From the NCBI RefSeq assembly GCF_008831285.2, contig NC_045147.1, positions 13,804,854 to 13,868,853 on the forward strand: a stretch of DNA of 64,000 nucleotides, read 5' to 3'. This document shows, one piece after another, positions 46,650-59,900 of the stretch. Source of the DNA: Nymphaea colorata (Eukaryota; Streptophyta; Magnoliopsida; Nymphaeales; Nymphaeaceae). The notes under the pieces are model-generated. The model saw nothing but the letters and a program-made list of their open reading frames with translations. It had not been told where the DNA came from and searched no databases. The position numbers were made by a program, and so were the translations under genes. Every line of letters begins with the position of its first letter. Position 1 is the first letter of the stretch.

Positions 46650-46776
46650 TCGCGTACAACGGGAGCATGTTCGTGCCTGGCGAAGTTTAGTTTTGCTAGG
46701 GTTTCCCGTCCTTTTTTTCTGTTTGCGTTTTGGGGTTGGAAATGGCTGTTCCTCCCCTCGGAGGAGCCGATCGTTG

Positions 46777-46832
46777 GTCGGATTGCTTGAACTTTGTAAC
46801 TATAACTGATGACATTTCTTGAATGAATCATC
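46777..46832 (+). terminator. Shared H3 3' UTR block, copy 4 (probable poly(A) region)
   Basis: GTCGGATTG, CTTTGTAACTATAAC, TGATGACATTTCTTGAATG and AATCATC occur in the same order as behind copies 2 and 3, followed by AAAGTGGTTCGGTGTTGGT, which continues the similarity to copy 3. Confidence 0.5.
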
Positions 46833-46988
46833 TTTAGCCAAAAAGTGGTTCGGTGTTGGTGGCTGGTGTTCCTCTTGGCCGATAACTTCACTCATGTCTT
46901 TTTCTCATTTCTATTTACTTTAATTTGTACAATCGATATGGTCGTTTTTGCTTCTGTGGCGTACAAATCTAGAATTTCGAATGATGGA

Positions 46989-47048
<60 letters not shown>
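46989..47048. repeat. (TC)12(AC)18 compound microsatellite
   Basis: Twelve TC units (46989-47012) are directly followed by 18 AC units (47013-47048), in the spacer between H3 copy 4 and MutS2. Confidence 0.93.
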
Positions 47049-47050
<2 letters not shown>

Positions 47051-47332
47051 GTTTCTAGCCATTGTCGTCAATGTTCTGGATCTGTTTGGCTTTCCTGAAT
47101 TTCGATACGCAATTCTAATGGCCTCCCATTTGATCTGTGTAACGTAATGGTAGTTGTTTTCAATGCAATGGAATGGAATGGAGGCTGCAGGTACTTTGGT
47201 TTGGACTATCCTATTTTTTGAGGGTAATGTCGTCATTTGGTCGTTCGAGTTCTTACTTCTTATCCCATATCGGCGGGTTCAAATGTATAATGGATAGCGT
47301 CAAAGCCGTGCTTCCCATTTTGCCGCTAAAAG

Positions 47333-50300
47333 ATGATTTCGAGAGTGTATCTGCTGAACAAATCTTGCCCAATCTTTTCGTCGTCGACGTCCCTTCGTCA
47401 TCTCCCCAACACGCAGCATCTTCCCATCCCGCAAATTGGTTCTCGCCTAAGATGGCTATGCGATGAAGTCCAACGGGGACGGGTTTCTTGGAGAACGGGG
47501 GCTGTCCAGATGCGCGGCTCCCCGTTGGAGTCTGAAGCGTTGCTGGATAGCTTAAGGGTTCTGGAGTGGGATAAGGTCTGTGATTCCGTGGCTGCTTTCG
47601 CAGGGACGTCGCTTGGAAAGGAGGCCCTCTTGGTTAGCCCGTTTCTCTCTGGAAGAATTCCCGAATTCATTTGACCCTTTTTTCATGATACAGATTCTAG
47701 TTCGTGCCTTTCGATTGTTGCTCTAACTAGCTTTCCTTGGAATTTTAGGTCCAACTGAATTCTTTGGGTTTGTGCTATGAAGACAGCTTGGCCCTTCAAA
47801 AGGAAACCACCACTGTGGTTGAGATGCTCAAGTATGGTGTTGGTGGTCTGGATTTTGCTTCCCTTGACCTTGCTAAGGTGGTTTGTTTGACATTGATTAG
47901 TTAACTTTCTTAGTTTATTTTTTATTTAAGGAAAAAAAAAGCAACTATCATTTTTTTGCTTTTCTCTTGCTTCTGTATGCTACTTTGTATATATAGTTAT
48001 ACGCTTTGCTCTTGGCATGAACCTGGGCAAGTTGGTCTCTTCTCAAGCTAATGGATTTTTCAGATCATCCGTTCTTAGAACATGTCTCAGAATGGCTAGT
48101 TACTAAAACATCAAAATCTTTGTTCTGGCGAAAAATGAATGTTCTTGTTGCAACTTGGAACATCACATTGTCATAGAACTAGTGGCAGGGCTGTTGACGA
48201 GCTTCTGTCGAGTGACTATGAAAAAACACGCCATAGTTAAAACGCGAGATAAAATTGACGAACCTGGCAAATGAGGTGGCGTTCTTTCGGAGTGGCTGAA
48301 GAAAGCGGCGAACGCAATTCAGTCATTGGACTATGCCATTGTGCTTAACTCCATCCTCTTGACTTGCATTTTAAGGATACATAACAGGGAAAAGGAAATA
48401 GGTTCTATGTTGGTTTAGAGGAGGGAAAAGGAAAGTGTTTTGTTATCCTTCCAGGTGTTACCCTCGGGACGGCGGAACAGTGAGGGGCTAGGATTTCCAC
48501 TTCCCACGAATTATAGAAAATGTAGAAACGGTGAGAATTCTAATCCTTATAGATATTGGAACTTATAGGGAAGAGTAACAGTAGAATGAAGACGCGTGAG
48601 GAGCGAGGGTTCCCTTTTTTCTCTTTTCACAAGTCTGCTTAATATGGCAGGAAAGGAAAGTGCTTAGACTTCATAGCTTACCCAGGTATTTTGCGTCTTG
48701 ACCTTAGATGAGTCGGTGCCATGTGGTGATACGTGGAATTTTGAAGTCTGTACCGACAGGTACTTGCTTTATTTTGTCAGAGGCTTCCTTGTCTATTATC
48801 CACATGGTAGATGTGCTTCTTAGAGGACTGCTACATGAATTTCATTGGCAAATGATGGTTAGCATGTGGTTGCAATTCTGCATATTTTTCATCTAATTTG
48901 TAAGAAATCTTCTAGACATTTCATTCCAATTAAACATCTGCTGGTCACTTGACTGTGTGCTTTCCCATGCTGTATTTGTTTTCTATTTCATTTTTTTTTG
49001 TGTGTATAAATAATCTATTTGTCTGGTTTTTTGAAGGTTAAGTCTGCTATTGACCGTGCATCAAGGGGTTTTGCAATGAGTGGAACTGAAGTGATGGCTT
49101 TAGTTGCCTTACTGCAACTTGCTGACAATCTGCAAATGTCTTTGAAGATTATTCTGAAAGAAAACATAGACTTGTCACACCGGTTCGAGCCACTTTCAGA
49201 CATGGTGATTTTGTTGTCCAAACTTAGCCATTTGCAAAATTGATGGTTACCTTCTTGGGGGCTAATTTGGTTCTGGTTTAAATCCATCCTACAGATATTG
49301 GGCATGGTTGTCAATCGAGCGTTGGTTAGGGATGCATTTCAAGTACTTGATGAAGAAGGATGTGTGAAAGATACTGCGGTATGTTCTTGGGCAGGAAATG
49401 TGGTTTGAGTTTTCTTTTATTTGGTGATCTCATATGTTTGGGAAGACTATAGGTGCATTAATCATGATCTGGGTTTATGGCCAATTCTGGATAGTGGATA
49501 TCGCCATGATTAAGAATTTGAGGCTTTTTCATTCTCCTACTGCGTCTTAACAACTGTCAACTCTATGTGAAATTACGCAGGGCCAGTTTAAAGTGCCCTA
49601 CTTGCAACCTTTTTCTTTTGTTTTTCCCCTTATTGATCATAAAATTTGTTTCATGTGTTCCATTTACGAAACTTTGAATCTAATATTCAACACGTGCACC
49701 CTGTTTTAGTTATGACTTATGACACCACAAGGTTTGGAGAGCCAAGCCTTTAACTATTGGATATCTGTAGATAACTATATAAACATAAAGATTGCTGATT
49801 ACAGGTTTGCCATTGAAGAAACTGTAGAGATCATGGGTGGTGTTGTGGTAATAGTAAAATTGATAGGCCTCTGGGACTTCATAATATGTGGTATAGGTAC
49901 CATTATATTTGCCAATTTATGTGCACGTATGTGTTGCTGTGTTTAGGAACTCATGCATGCATGCATGCTTGTGTGTGTGTGTATGTGTTTCTTTTTCTGG
50001 TGTCAGGATTTTGTCATTTTACTCATTTGTTGTAGAATGTGGTGTTTGCATATTCCTTATGCTTTTTAAACTAAGCAACTTGGAGAGCAATGATATTTCC
50101 TTGCCTTCCAGGAATTTCCTGCATTCTCTCTGAATAATGCTCTTCTTTGAGTGCAGAGTTCGGAACTAAAGCGCTACCGCAACCAAGTGAGAGGGCTTGA
50201 ACAAAAGGTGCTTTTTATGTTCATCCTTTTTTTTGGTGTTATATTGGTAAAATATGTACCTTGAATAGTGGGGGTTTACACTTGTTCTTTTTGGAAGATC

Positions 50301-50858
50301 TAATGATGTTCTGTTGATTCTTTGCACATAATACAAACAGCTAGGTCTAGATGATAAGTGCAACTATGCAAAAAATGAAGTTGTTTTCTCAACATATCCT
50401 TAACAAACAAACATTATCTACTTTATCATGTTCCACACCTGCTTCCTTGACATGTAATATGTGTTCATTCTTTCCATATCTGGAGGTTTATGATGTTAAA
50501 CCTTGTCTCATTCATTTGCTAGTTTTGATAGTTGCTTCTTCTTGGTCTATGCGGTTTTTCACTGCCAGCATTCTATGCAATTTGTCACCTTATAATGCTA
50601 TTTTCAAGTGTACTCAGTAAATGTTTATAAACCCAGCCAAGTCAACTTGGTTGACTCGGTCCTCAACCTGGTAAAAAAAAAATGTAAAAACCAGAAATTG
50701 TCATGTTGAGAGAAAAAAAAAGGTGTTGGAGCATTTTCGTCATCTAGTATTAGTTTACAACTTTTCCTCCTTGTTTTTCCCTCAACCGGCAATCGTGAAA
50801 AAGATTAAGGGCTGAGATTGTTTTTTTCCGTCTCGCATCTATCTAGCACCTACCAATT

Positions 50859-50903
<45 letters not shown>

Positions 50904-53900
50904 GTGCACACCCCCACCCACACAAACACACACATATATTACTATACATGTTAACTGTTATATATCAGTTTTATAATGAATCAAAACTACTATTTTATAC
51001 ATATGAAAATATACTGTATGCAAAAAATGAAGTTGTCAAAACCAGGCCGAGTGACTGGGTTGGCCTGGCGAGTCACGAGTCAGTTCACTCTGAGTCGAGT
51101 CTAGAGTCATTGAGCTTTAAAACCGGTTCATTTAGTTCTAGAAGATAGTCTTTTGTCATGTGTATGCATGTTCATATTGGCCTGCATGTCTATGTGGATA
51201 CGTAAATGCACATGATACAGACATGCAATTGTGTACCTCAGATCTCAGTGGAGCAGAGCTCTAGATGGGTACAATGATTTAAGACGTTGATGCAAGTGCA
51301 ACCAAAGGCCATCGCAAGAAGTAAGCAGCACATTTTACTAGTTGGAACTCCAAACCATCACTAATTTTGTAACACCATGTCTGACAACACACCTAGAAGC
51401 GAGCACAACTTTATTTTGAGTTTGACTGTGCATGAAAGGAACACAACAGGGTACGCTTGTCCATCCCAGTAGCAGAAGCTGGTACCTTTTCATCACTTAA
51501 GAGAAATGTATCCTGCATCTGTCGAAATAAAGTAGAACTGACATATTAGTTTCACATTATGTTTTCTGGTAGGTTAAGTTTCTATGACCAGTTCTGATTG
51601 CTTTATCTTTCTTGACATGGGAACTGAAAATATTTAATCCTTCCATTGGCTTCTAATTTGTTTTGCCATACCTTGCAACAAACTCTTTAGTGTTCTTTAC
51701 CCATCATTTGGTAGAGATGACAAACATTTGTATATGTCAAATAAATGCTCTCTGTTGCTTTGTTACGTAATGACCTTTCTGTCCTCGTGAATCTGTTGAT
51801 CCTTTTTAACTAGTGGTGCAGATCAGTGTTGTATGTAACATAGCTATCATATAATATGTTACTTTACATATTGTAACTATGAAAGAAAACAACATGAAGA
51901 CACCCTTGAAACCAGTGTCAGGGTCATAGCTACACGTTATTGTGTATAACTTTCGAATTTCGGTGCACTGCGTATCATATGTTACAGTACAATATGGAAT
52001 GTAACTTTTTTTTTTTTGGGAGTTGTTTAATTTATAAATGTAACAAGGCTGGATATTAAGTTCGGCATGAAAGGCACATTACAGTATGATATGTTGTGTA
52101 GCTTAAGCGTCATGTTACACCTTGAAAACGTAGAAAGTGTTAAAGGAGTTTTTTGGACATATAAATTAATTAAGACTGAAAATTAAGTTCAACACTAAAG
52201 ACATTCTACACATTTAAAGTGAAAACATAAATTTTAGGGTTGATTTCATGCAAGAAAGTTAGAGCTTTTGTAGTTTTTCTTATAAGAGCCTACATTTGCC
52301 CTAAAAGAAAAAAATTCAAGTTTTATGATTATTAACTAGTTTACACCTTAAAGACTCTAAGGAGTAATCATGCATAACCCATACTTGCTTATTTTGATAC
52401 CCCATATAAATATTGTGATTAATTTAAGTGGTTAATTTTGATTATGTCTAATGAATGCATGCACATTGTAGGTGGTATATACTTCCAGTTACTTACGTTT
52501 TATTGATCCATGATTTTTTTGTAAAAAAAAAATTTTCCCTATGTTTCCTAATTTATTTTTATTAAATTTTTAGTATCCAAAAGATAAAATTTGTGATTTT
52601 GTCATTATGTTACATATCTAACTTTGCACCTGACTCAGGTTGCGTTACACATTTACAATATCAGTATAGATGAAACCCCCAGTTATGCATTTTCTCTATA
52701 TTTTGTCTCATTTGCAATTAGGCATTGTGTTAACTTGTTTATATTTATTCTCTTGAGTGCAAGGCTTGGCATCTTTCTTGTGTTTGCAAAGATGGTATTC
52801 ATGTGCTATTGAATGACACGTGCTGCTCTGATTTTCTTCAGTTGTACTTGCTGATGGATAGCTTTTTGAAGAATGCAGCCGATAATGCATTCTCGCAGGC
52901 AAGTTTACTTCAGTTGATACATGTACATTGTTACTGTCCAACTTGATGACCATGTGCTTTGCTTATTACCCAAGGAAGTGAGCAATGTTGAGGGAAGGTG
53001 GTGCATAAAGATCAGTTCCGATCAAGCAACTGTTCCTGGGTTGCTACTAAGAGGGTAGGATATATCTTAAACTTTCCTTTATCAGTTTTATTTTTTGGCT
53101 TTCAAATTATTTGTGAATGATAGGATTTTATTTGCATTTATCCTCAATTGACAACATATTCACATTTTTAGTTAATAGTGTATAACTTTATTTCAAGCTC
53201 ATATTAGAAGATTACCTTTGTTGCAATTGTATATTTATGTCCTGGAGGTAGATGGAGGAGCTTCAACTTGTTATAATTTCAAGATTTGCTGGTTATGGTC
53301 AGCCAGGTGTCAAGGAGATGTTGTGTTTGTGTCTGGCATCAAACAAAAAGAAGCTTCATTACATTCAGGATGGCAGGTTATGAATAAATTATGGTGGTTG
53401 AAAGTACACATCCTTCATGCTATAGGACCTTGTTAATTGGATTGAGAAAGTGTATTTCGAGGTCATTTTTGCCTTGTGACAATTAGAGTGAGATACAAAT
53501 CTCACAGTTGGCAAATCCAGCTAGTTGACTTTGGAATCACCAAGTTCAACCAGATCGACAAGGGACTGGTCACGAGTCAAGTGCTGATCCAAATGCAACT
53601 GAATCCTGGGGGATTTGGTTATGTGTTGGCTGAATAGGTTCAGGATCACCTGATTCTAGACGTAAGTATTACCCAATGTCACTAAGAAGTGAACTGTAGT
53701 TGCTTATTCAAAACAAATTAATCTAATACATGTTCTTTATTAGTCATTATTTTGTAGTTTTGTTCGTAAACTCTAGTTATTTTATTGTATTTATTCAATA
53801 GCTACTTGGTATTTTATAGATATGCTCAAATTTTCATGATTTTGTAGTAAAAGTACTTTATAAAATTTATAACTTGACTCCGCAAGTGGCCAAGTCTACT

Positions 53901-56900
53901 CTCTAACTCATGTCCCAATAGTCAGCCGACCCAAGTCTGATTCACAGGTTTGTCAACTACGATGAATCTTCTTCAATTCCATTCATCACAGTGGGAATCA
54001 TATTGAAATTTATCAACACTTCATTAGACAAAAGATAGTAGGCACATAGAGGGAGTCTCATTATGTTGCCACTGAAAATCAAGTGGTTGACTTATCCAAC
54101 CAAGAATTGGCAAAATACAGGTTTTGGTTCCTAAAGATGAGTTATCCATATTCTAAACCATGATGGAATTGGATCAGTTTGCTAATTTGCAACGTCAACC
54201 TCAGAGCCAAACCAATTATCTAAATCATGTTACTAATTAAATCCTAAACCCTGAAGCTATTAGGCACCATCTTGATCAGACTGGTTATTTCTGAACTTTT
54301 GGTTCCTACTTGTGAGATGGGCACTTCAGTGTATTCTGAAGAATCCATTATGTGAACTTTAGGCCATTTGTCTTCTGGATGTTTGTCGATTTGTGCCCCG
54401 TTTCTTTGCCAGTTGACATGTAGGCTTAGGAAAGAATGGCATGGTGCTTTAGTACAAAATTGATGTGGTATATTTGCCCATGTCGGATCAAACTTATGTT
54501 GATTGATTACAGTTAAATTTTATGTTAGAAGGTCTAGGCTCTCTTGACATAGCTTTGAGGTTCATAGTGTTTTCCCTACCTGGCAGTGGGTGGTCCACCT
54601 TCAACCATATTAGATGTCCTACTGAACCTTCCAGAATGAATCGGTAAGGAAACTGTCTTGACATGAATCACATGATGGTATGTCACCCAGACATTCCAGT
54701 TCACTTCATCGACATACTCAAACAAGTTCCAGGCATAGTTATATTATGTCATTAATTTTATCATGCACTTATGATTCTTGTTTGCTTGTTTTCTAGTCAC
54801 TTGCAGTCTTTTTATCTTAAAAAGTTATCATAATTCTTTCAGCTCTAATGTGGTATTAAAGTTTGATATTTTAGTTATGGTAATGTGTTGTTGAAGCTTT
54901 TGCATTTGTGGTTGTCTTCATGATGCTATTCAAGCATTTGCACTTGAGATGATGATACCATGCTTCACCACTTTAGGTTGACTTTTCTGGACACAAACAC
55001 TACACAACAGAATAAAATAAAAAGCAGCATGGAAACAAACCGTTTTCCTTTTGTGAACTCAAACTTATTAACTACCTTTGACCAAATGATTTTAAGTAAA
55101 AAAGAAAAAGAAAAAGAAAAATTCTGTATGTGCAACAAAATGCCCATAAATTCTGGAACTTCTAAACCAGATAATGAGTAGCTTTTGAATGACGAGCAGA
55201 ACCAAGTTAACTTTTGTCCTTACTGTATATCAGTGGACTGCATACTCTGGTAAATTCTAAGTGCCATCACAGTGTGATGTTTTTAGGAAGTAGTGCTTTT
55301 AAGAAATCTGATTGTAGTTTATGTTATGCTGAATACACCCAAATTTTTTCATGCCTTCTTGAGGGATGCACAATTAATTGCCTAAGGTTGTGAATTTTAA
55401 TGTTTCATAATAAGATAATAGTTTTTAACAGTATTTTGATTTTTTTTAATTATTTTTGAAATAGGGAAAATGTTTTTTTGTTAATAAAAATTTAACAATG
55501 ATAGGTTCTTTCATTGTAAATGTCCAATTTGCACATTAGACCTGTGGGTGTCTTTTATTTGGAGGCATAGCAAAGGAGGTACTGGTTTAAAATTAATATG
55601 TTTTTACTCTGATTAAGACACTTATTTCTCTCAGGTAAAATAACTTGAGTTGTTGATTGGAGAATCTGTTCTAATCTTAAGTTGAAATAACTTTGATTTT
55701 TTTTTATATTTGTTTTTTGTTCACGTGAAACGGTGGAAGTTGTATTACTTTCGGAATCTGACTATATGCTTTGCGAAAAACTTTAGTTTTGTCCTCCATA
55801 CTCCACAACTGCTCGGTTTCAGTTCTACATGATCCCACCATGCAGTAACATGCTGGAGATATCTTTGCAGTTGTCCATGTGTTCCTGTGTTCCAATGAAG
55901 TTGGCAGCTTTAGCTTATTTTACTGACAGATGCTGCTAATTTTAGTGGGCCAGGTGCCGAAAACTTTGTGGAGCCGATCTCTGCCGTTCCATTAAATGAT
56001 GAGTTGGAGCAAGCAAGAAACTTAGCTGTGAAAGCTGAACTGGATGTGCTTTATAAGTTGACACAGAAGGTTTACTGATCAAAAGATTGTGCAGAATTCT
56101 AGTACATTTGAAGAGTGAAAGGCTTGTCATGTTTCTTGTCCTTGTTGATTGGCAGATGCAGGCAGGCATTGAAGACCTTTATAGATTGCTAGATGTCATT
56201 GTTCAAATGGACATGGTAAGTAGACAAAATCTTTAAAATATAGTATAAGCAATCACATTCTTATGCATGGATGCTTGGGATTTGGCTTCTATGATTAAAG
56301 TACTATGAAAAGCGAGTTTTAGTGTTGCCTTTGCTTGCAGTCCAATGTCATTAAATGTTATTATTTGTTTCTCATGCTTGTGTCATGTGCACCGAGGCAT
56401 AAAATAATGAATTAATAATTCATGAATTAGCTTCAAAGAAGCTTACAAAGAATGGAACCAAATGGTTCCTTAAAAGCCTCAAGAAAGAGCTGTTGGAGGC
56501 CCCAGCAACTAGAACTCTACTCATTTAACTTTTGAGGGGCTAATAATAGATAAATAATTAAATGGCCATGTGGTCTTAATATAGGAATAGTCAAATTTAT
56601 GTGGGCTGGTGTAGGCAATTGCTCACACAAGCCCACATGTGCCACTGCCATTGCCCAGATACTAAAGTCATTTTCTGAGGATGGTGTAACATCAGGAGAT
56701 CCAGTCCAACATTCTCCTGCCTCTATGAAATTGTAATCCAGCAAAGGGAAAAAAGGATAAGGAGCCTTCAAGAACCCAATTGATGGGGATTTTCAAGATT
56801 TTTCGTTTGGTTTCCCATGAGGTGTGTCATTACAATATAATGAAAAAATTTAGGATAAATGGTTGAATCACTGGCAAATGTGTGCTCTTTTACATGCCAA

Positions 56901-59900
56901 ATCACAGCCGCATGGTGTCATATATTAGCTCAACTGTCTGGCTACACATGCTGATTTATCCATCTATATACTCAAGAGGGTGATCATTTATCCCTTCACA
57001 GTTGATACTTGGCTTCCCTAATATTCTTGGTGCAGTCAATGTTTTAGCAGTTGTTCATATGGCATGAATTCTGAACCTGATTAGTTTTTGCATGAATATG
57101 ATTCTCAGATGTGCATGACCTTTGTTTTCTCATGTGGGAAGCAATGTTGTTTCAAAAATTTATTAAATATAACCAATCAAAGACCATCCTGAGGGAAATA
57201 TAAAATGCTCAAAATTGGCAAATTAAGGTGATCTAACATGAAGATCCATTCAATCCCCATTAAGCTCAGTATATATCCCCTAAACAGGGTATCGGGTCTT
57301 ATTAGTTGCTAACCACTCACCCGACCCACTACTTACTAAACAAGGTGACAGCCACCCGATTCAAGTCCAAATAGAAACATGGAAATGAAATGCTATCAAA
57401 AGAAATGTGATAAAATGGTGTGAAATCTGGGAACCTTTGCTGATTGTCTTCAGCCCATTCCCAGGTAGCAGGGATATCGTCGTGATGGTTCCATTCTATG
57501 AGCCATTCTTCTTCTGCTCCCCTGTTACACCTGATTTTCCTGAGTCTCAGTCGTCTGTAGGGATACATGGAAGGATGTTTGTCCAGAACTGGGGCTGTGT
57601 GGGCTAATCTTCAGCACTAGAGGCAGGGCAGGTTTTAAGCTTAGATTCATGAAAGATTGGGTGTATGGCTTTGCCATCTGGAAGTTGTAGTTCATATGGC
57701 AAGGATCCAAGTCTGCACTTAATCAGGCCCGAAGAAACGTGGGGCAAGCTTATTGTACCACTAGGTAGGCGGAATCCTGCTCTTTGGGTTGGTCTGCGCA
57801 AGTAGACCCAGTCTCTAGCATTGTATTGCTGGTCTTCATACCTTCAATTGTATTGTATCACCATACGGTTCCAGGCAGTTGATAAATGCTCCTTGAGATC
57901 CTTAAGCACAACATCACGACACCTCAGATGCAGGTCTACTTCTTCCTCTCTTGCGAACCAGGTTGGTACCTGCGAACATCTGGGGGTGGCCTCCCATACA
58001 CAGCTTCAAATGGAGACATACCTGTGGAAGAATGCCAATGTGTGTTGTAGGCTAGCTCTGTGCATGACAAATAGTCTGCGCACAGCCTTGGTCGCTGACC
58101 TGCAAAACACCGTAAGTAAGTCTCCAAGCATCTATTTACCACCTCCTTTTGCCCATCCTTTTAGGGGTGGTATGCAGTGCTCATTTGCAACTTGGTGCCC
58201 TGTAGCTGAAAATATTCGTACCAAAATGCATTTAGGAAGAGGGGGTTCACAGTCACTAGTGATGGAGTGTGGCATTCCATGCAACCGTCCTATGTAATCT
58301 TGGAAGGACTTAGCCACAGATTTGGTTGTGTATGGGTGGGCTAGGGGCACAAAATGAGCATACTTCGAAAGGCGATCTACCACCACCATGATCACTGACT
58401 TTCCTCGCGAGAGGGGGAGTCCTTCTATGAAATCCATGGAGAGGTCCTCCCAAATCTGCTCTGGAATTGGTAGTGGCTGCAGTAAACCAGCCGCCTTCAT
58501 CGTTTCATATTTATTGCGTTTGCATACGTCCCAGTACCTAACATATTCTCTGATGCCTCTTCATGCCTGGCCAAAAGAAGGTGGGGCGCAGCCTGCAATA
58601 TGTTCCTTCAACCTCTTCATGTCCCGTTGCATTAGCAGTATGGAAATGATCCAGGAGTATCGCTGGCAGGTCAGTTTCAGGAGGGATAATTATCCTTCCG
58701 TTGCGATACAGGTAAGGTAGTGGACCTTGAATTTGTGGAAAGCATGTCGTCTTATATTATTACAAAAGTACAAGGACAATCTTTGATGCACTGAACTGAG
58801 GAAGCACGCTGGTGAGAGGCCTTGACTTGCTCCCACAGATCCAAACTCCAAACGAACCCTTGACAAGGCTAGTAGGGTAGTTGCAGCTTGCTGTTCTGCT
58901 GCCCATGACAGGCTATCAGTAGCACCATTTTCCTTCCCCTTGCGAAAGTACACTTCGAAGTTGAAGCCCATCAATTTTAAGATCCATCGCTGGAGAACAG
59001 GTGAGAGGGTTCGCTGTTGGAGGCAGAATCTTAAACTGTTGTGGTCTGTCAGCACTACGAATTTTCGTCCCAATAAATAGTGCCTCCACTTCATAACTGC
59101 CTAACGATGGCCATGAGTTCTTCATTAGTCAATTTTGCACTGAAGGCTGTTCCCATGGCTTTGCTGAAAAAGCCTATCGGATGTTTATCTTGATTTAATA
59201 CAGCCCCTACTCCCGCGTTTGAAGCGTCGGATTCTACCACAAATGGTAGCTGGAAATTTGGCATCTGTAACACAGGGGCTGTTGTCACAGCCTCTTCCAA
59301 TTTGGCAAAGGCTTCCTCAGCCTTCTCATCCCACATGAATTGCCCCTTTTTAGTGAGCGATGTTAATGGAGAGGCTATAATCCCATATCCACGCACAAAC
59401 TTGTGGTAATACCCCACAAGTCTTAAAAATGCTTACAGCTCTCTCACGGTTTTGGGCTGTACCCAGTCATTGACAAAAACTACTTTATCTTCTTCCATCC
59501 TCACTTGCCCTCGGCTGATCACGTCCTAGGAAAGAGACCTGCATGGTGCTAAAGGTACACTTGGATATGTTAGCCTTCAGTTGGTTCTGCTGCAGCATGT
59601 AGAGAACGGTGCACAGGTGCTGCAAGTGCTCTTCCTTCAAGACCCCTATGAATGCCCCCACCAAGGGTTCCACTGGCCACCCTTTAACCATGTTGTTCAC
59701 GCTTTCAAACCTCTCTTGGTATTCCATTACTGAACCTGTCTGCTTGATTTTGGAGGGTTCAAACATTGTAATCCAGGTTTGTAGAGGGACCAAAACAAGC
59801 GGCCAGTGCCTCTACCATCGTCTCCCAACTCGGTTTTCCTTGATGGGCCAATATCCACCAATACCACCTTATCGCAGCTATTTCAAAGTGTACTGCTGCA

